From Clostridia bacterium (GTDB taxonomy: Bacteria; Bacillota; Clostridia; Oscillospirales; CAG-272): a DNA stretch of 6,315 nucleotides. The position numbers were made by a program, and so were the translations under genes. This document shows positions 6,296 to 6,315 of this stretch, piece after piece (position 1 is the stretch's first letter; each line of letters begins with the position of its first letter). Under the pieces are notes generated by a model. It did no database searches. It was not told the origin of the DNA and saw only the letters and a program-made list of their open reading frames with translations. The DNA lies in assembly GCA_024404475.1 (NCBI GenBank), contig JAKSPV010000085.1, positions 1 through 6,315 on the forward strand, given 5' to 3'.

Positions 6296-6315
6296 TGGTC
6301 GAGATGACAGGATTC
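6296..6315 (-). tRNA. tRNA gene, 3' end only (probably tRNA-Pro)
   Basis: Read on the minus strand, the last 20 bases of the window are GAAT (end of a TTCGAAT T-loop), CCTGT (3' side of the T-stem), CATCTCG (3' side of the acceptor stem), A (discriminator base 73) and an encoded CCA. Everything 5' of the T-loop lies outside the window, so the anticodon is not seen. The implied first pair C1-G72 with A73 is characteristic of bacterial tRNA-Pro, hence that guess. It is followed by a well-formed terminator. Confidence 0.85.

Noticed and set aside
6293..6315. Right-edge sequence considered as the end of a dispersed palindromic repeat
   Set aside because: Read on the minus strand it is fully explained as tRNA T-loop, T-stem, acceptor strand, discriminator base and CCA, with a terminator just after it.

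Overview
The window is GC-rich, reads almost entirely leftward (minus strand), and looks like part of a chromosome of an anaerobic bacterium. A Bacillota/Clostridia-like host is my best guess. The grounds are strong Shine-Dalgarno sites, a perfect TATAAT promoter box, a genomically encoded tRNA CCA end, and a set of cobamide-dependent methyl-transfer genes typical of anaerobes. The assignment is an inference from style and gene content, not a proof.

Layout from right to left, which is the direction of transcription. The right edge holds the 3' end of a tRNA gene, probably tRNA-Pro, followed by its intrinsic terminator. About 80 bp further on lies a sigma70/sigmaA-type promoter and a short leader with a possible hairpin. 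A tightly packed operon of five genes follows: (1) a uroporphyrinogen decarboxylase (URO-D) superfamily methyltransferase-like protein; (2) a 647-residue alpha/beta hydrolase with one intact catalytic lobe and a second, truncated and catalytically dead lobe; (3) a small corrinoid-binding methyl-carrier protein; (4) a MetH-type homocysteine S-methyltransferase domain protein; (5) a compact RACo-type reductive activator of corrinoid proteins with a [2Fe-2S] domain and an ASKHA ATPase domain. Gaps between genes are 15, 34, 4 and 54 nt. A Shine-Dalgarno sequence at the left edge shows that the operon probably continues.

Together the genes describe a modular cobamide methyl-transfer pathway. The URO-D protein is the likely substrate-side methyltransferase (demethylase) loading methyl onto the carrier. 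The homocysteine methyltransferase is the likely acceptor-side enzyme making methionine. The activator re-reduces carrier that has oxidised to Co(II). This is in effect a split methionine synthase whose usual methyl-tetrahydrofolate and AdoMet-reactivation modules are replaced by a URO-D protein and an ATP-dependent activator. The embedded intracellular hydrolase is the odd member. It may release the methyl-donor substrate from an ester, but neither the donor nor the hydrolase substrate can be read from the sequence.

I see no mobile element, CRISPR array or long gene-free stretch. The only sizeable non-coding region is 6095-6295, which holds the leader, promoter and tRNA terminator.
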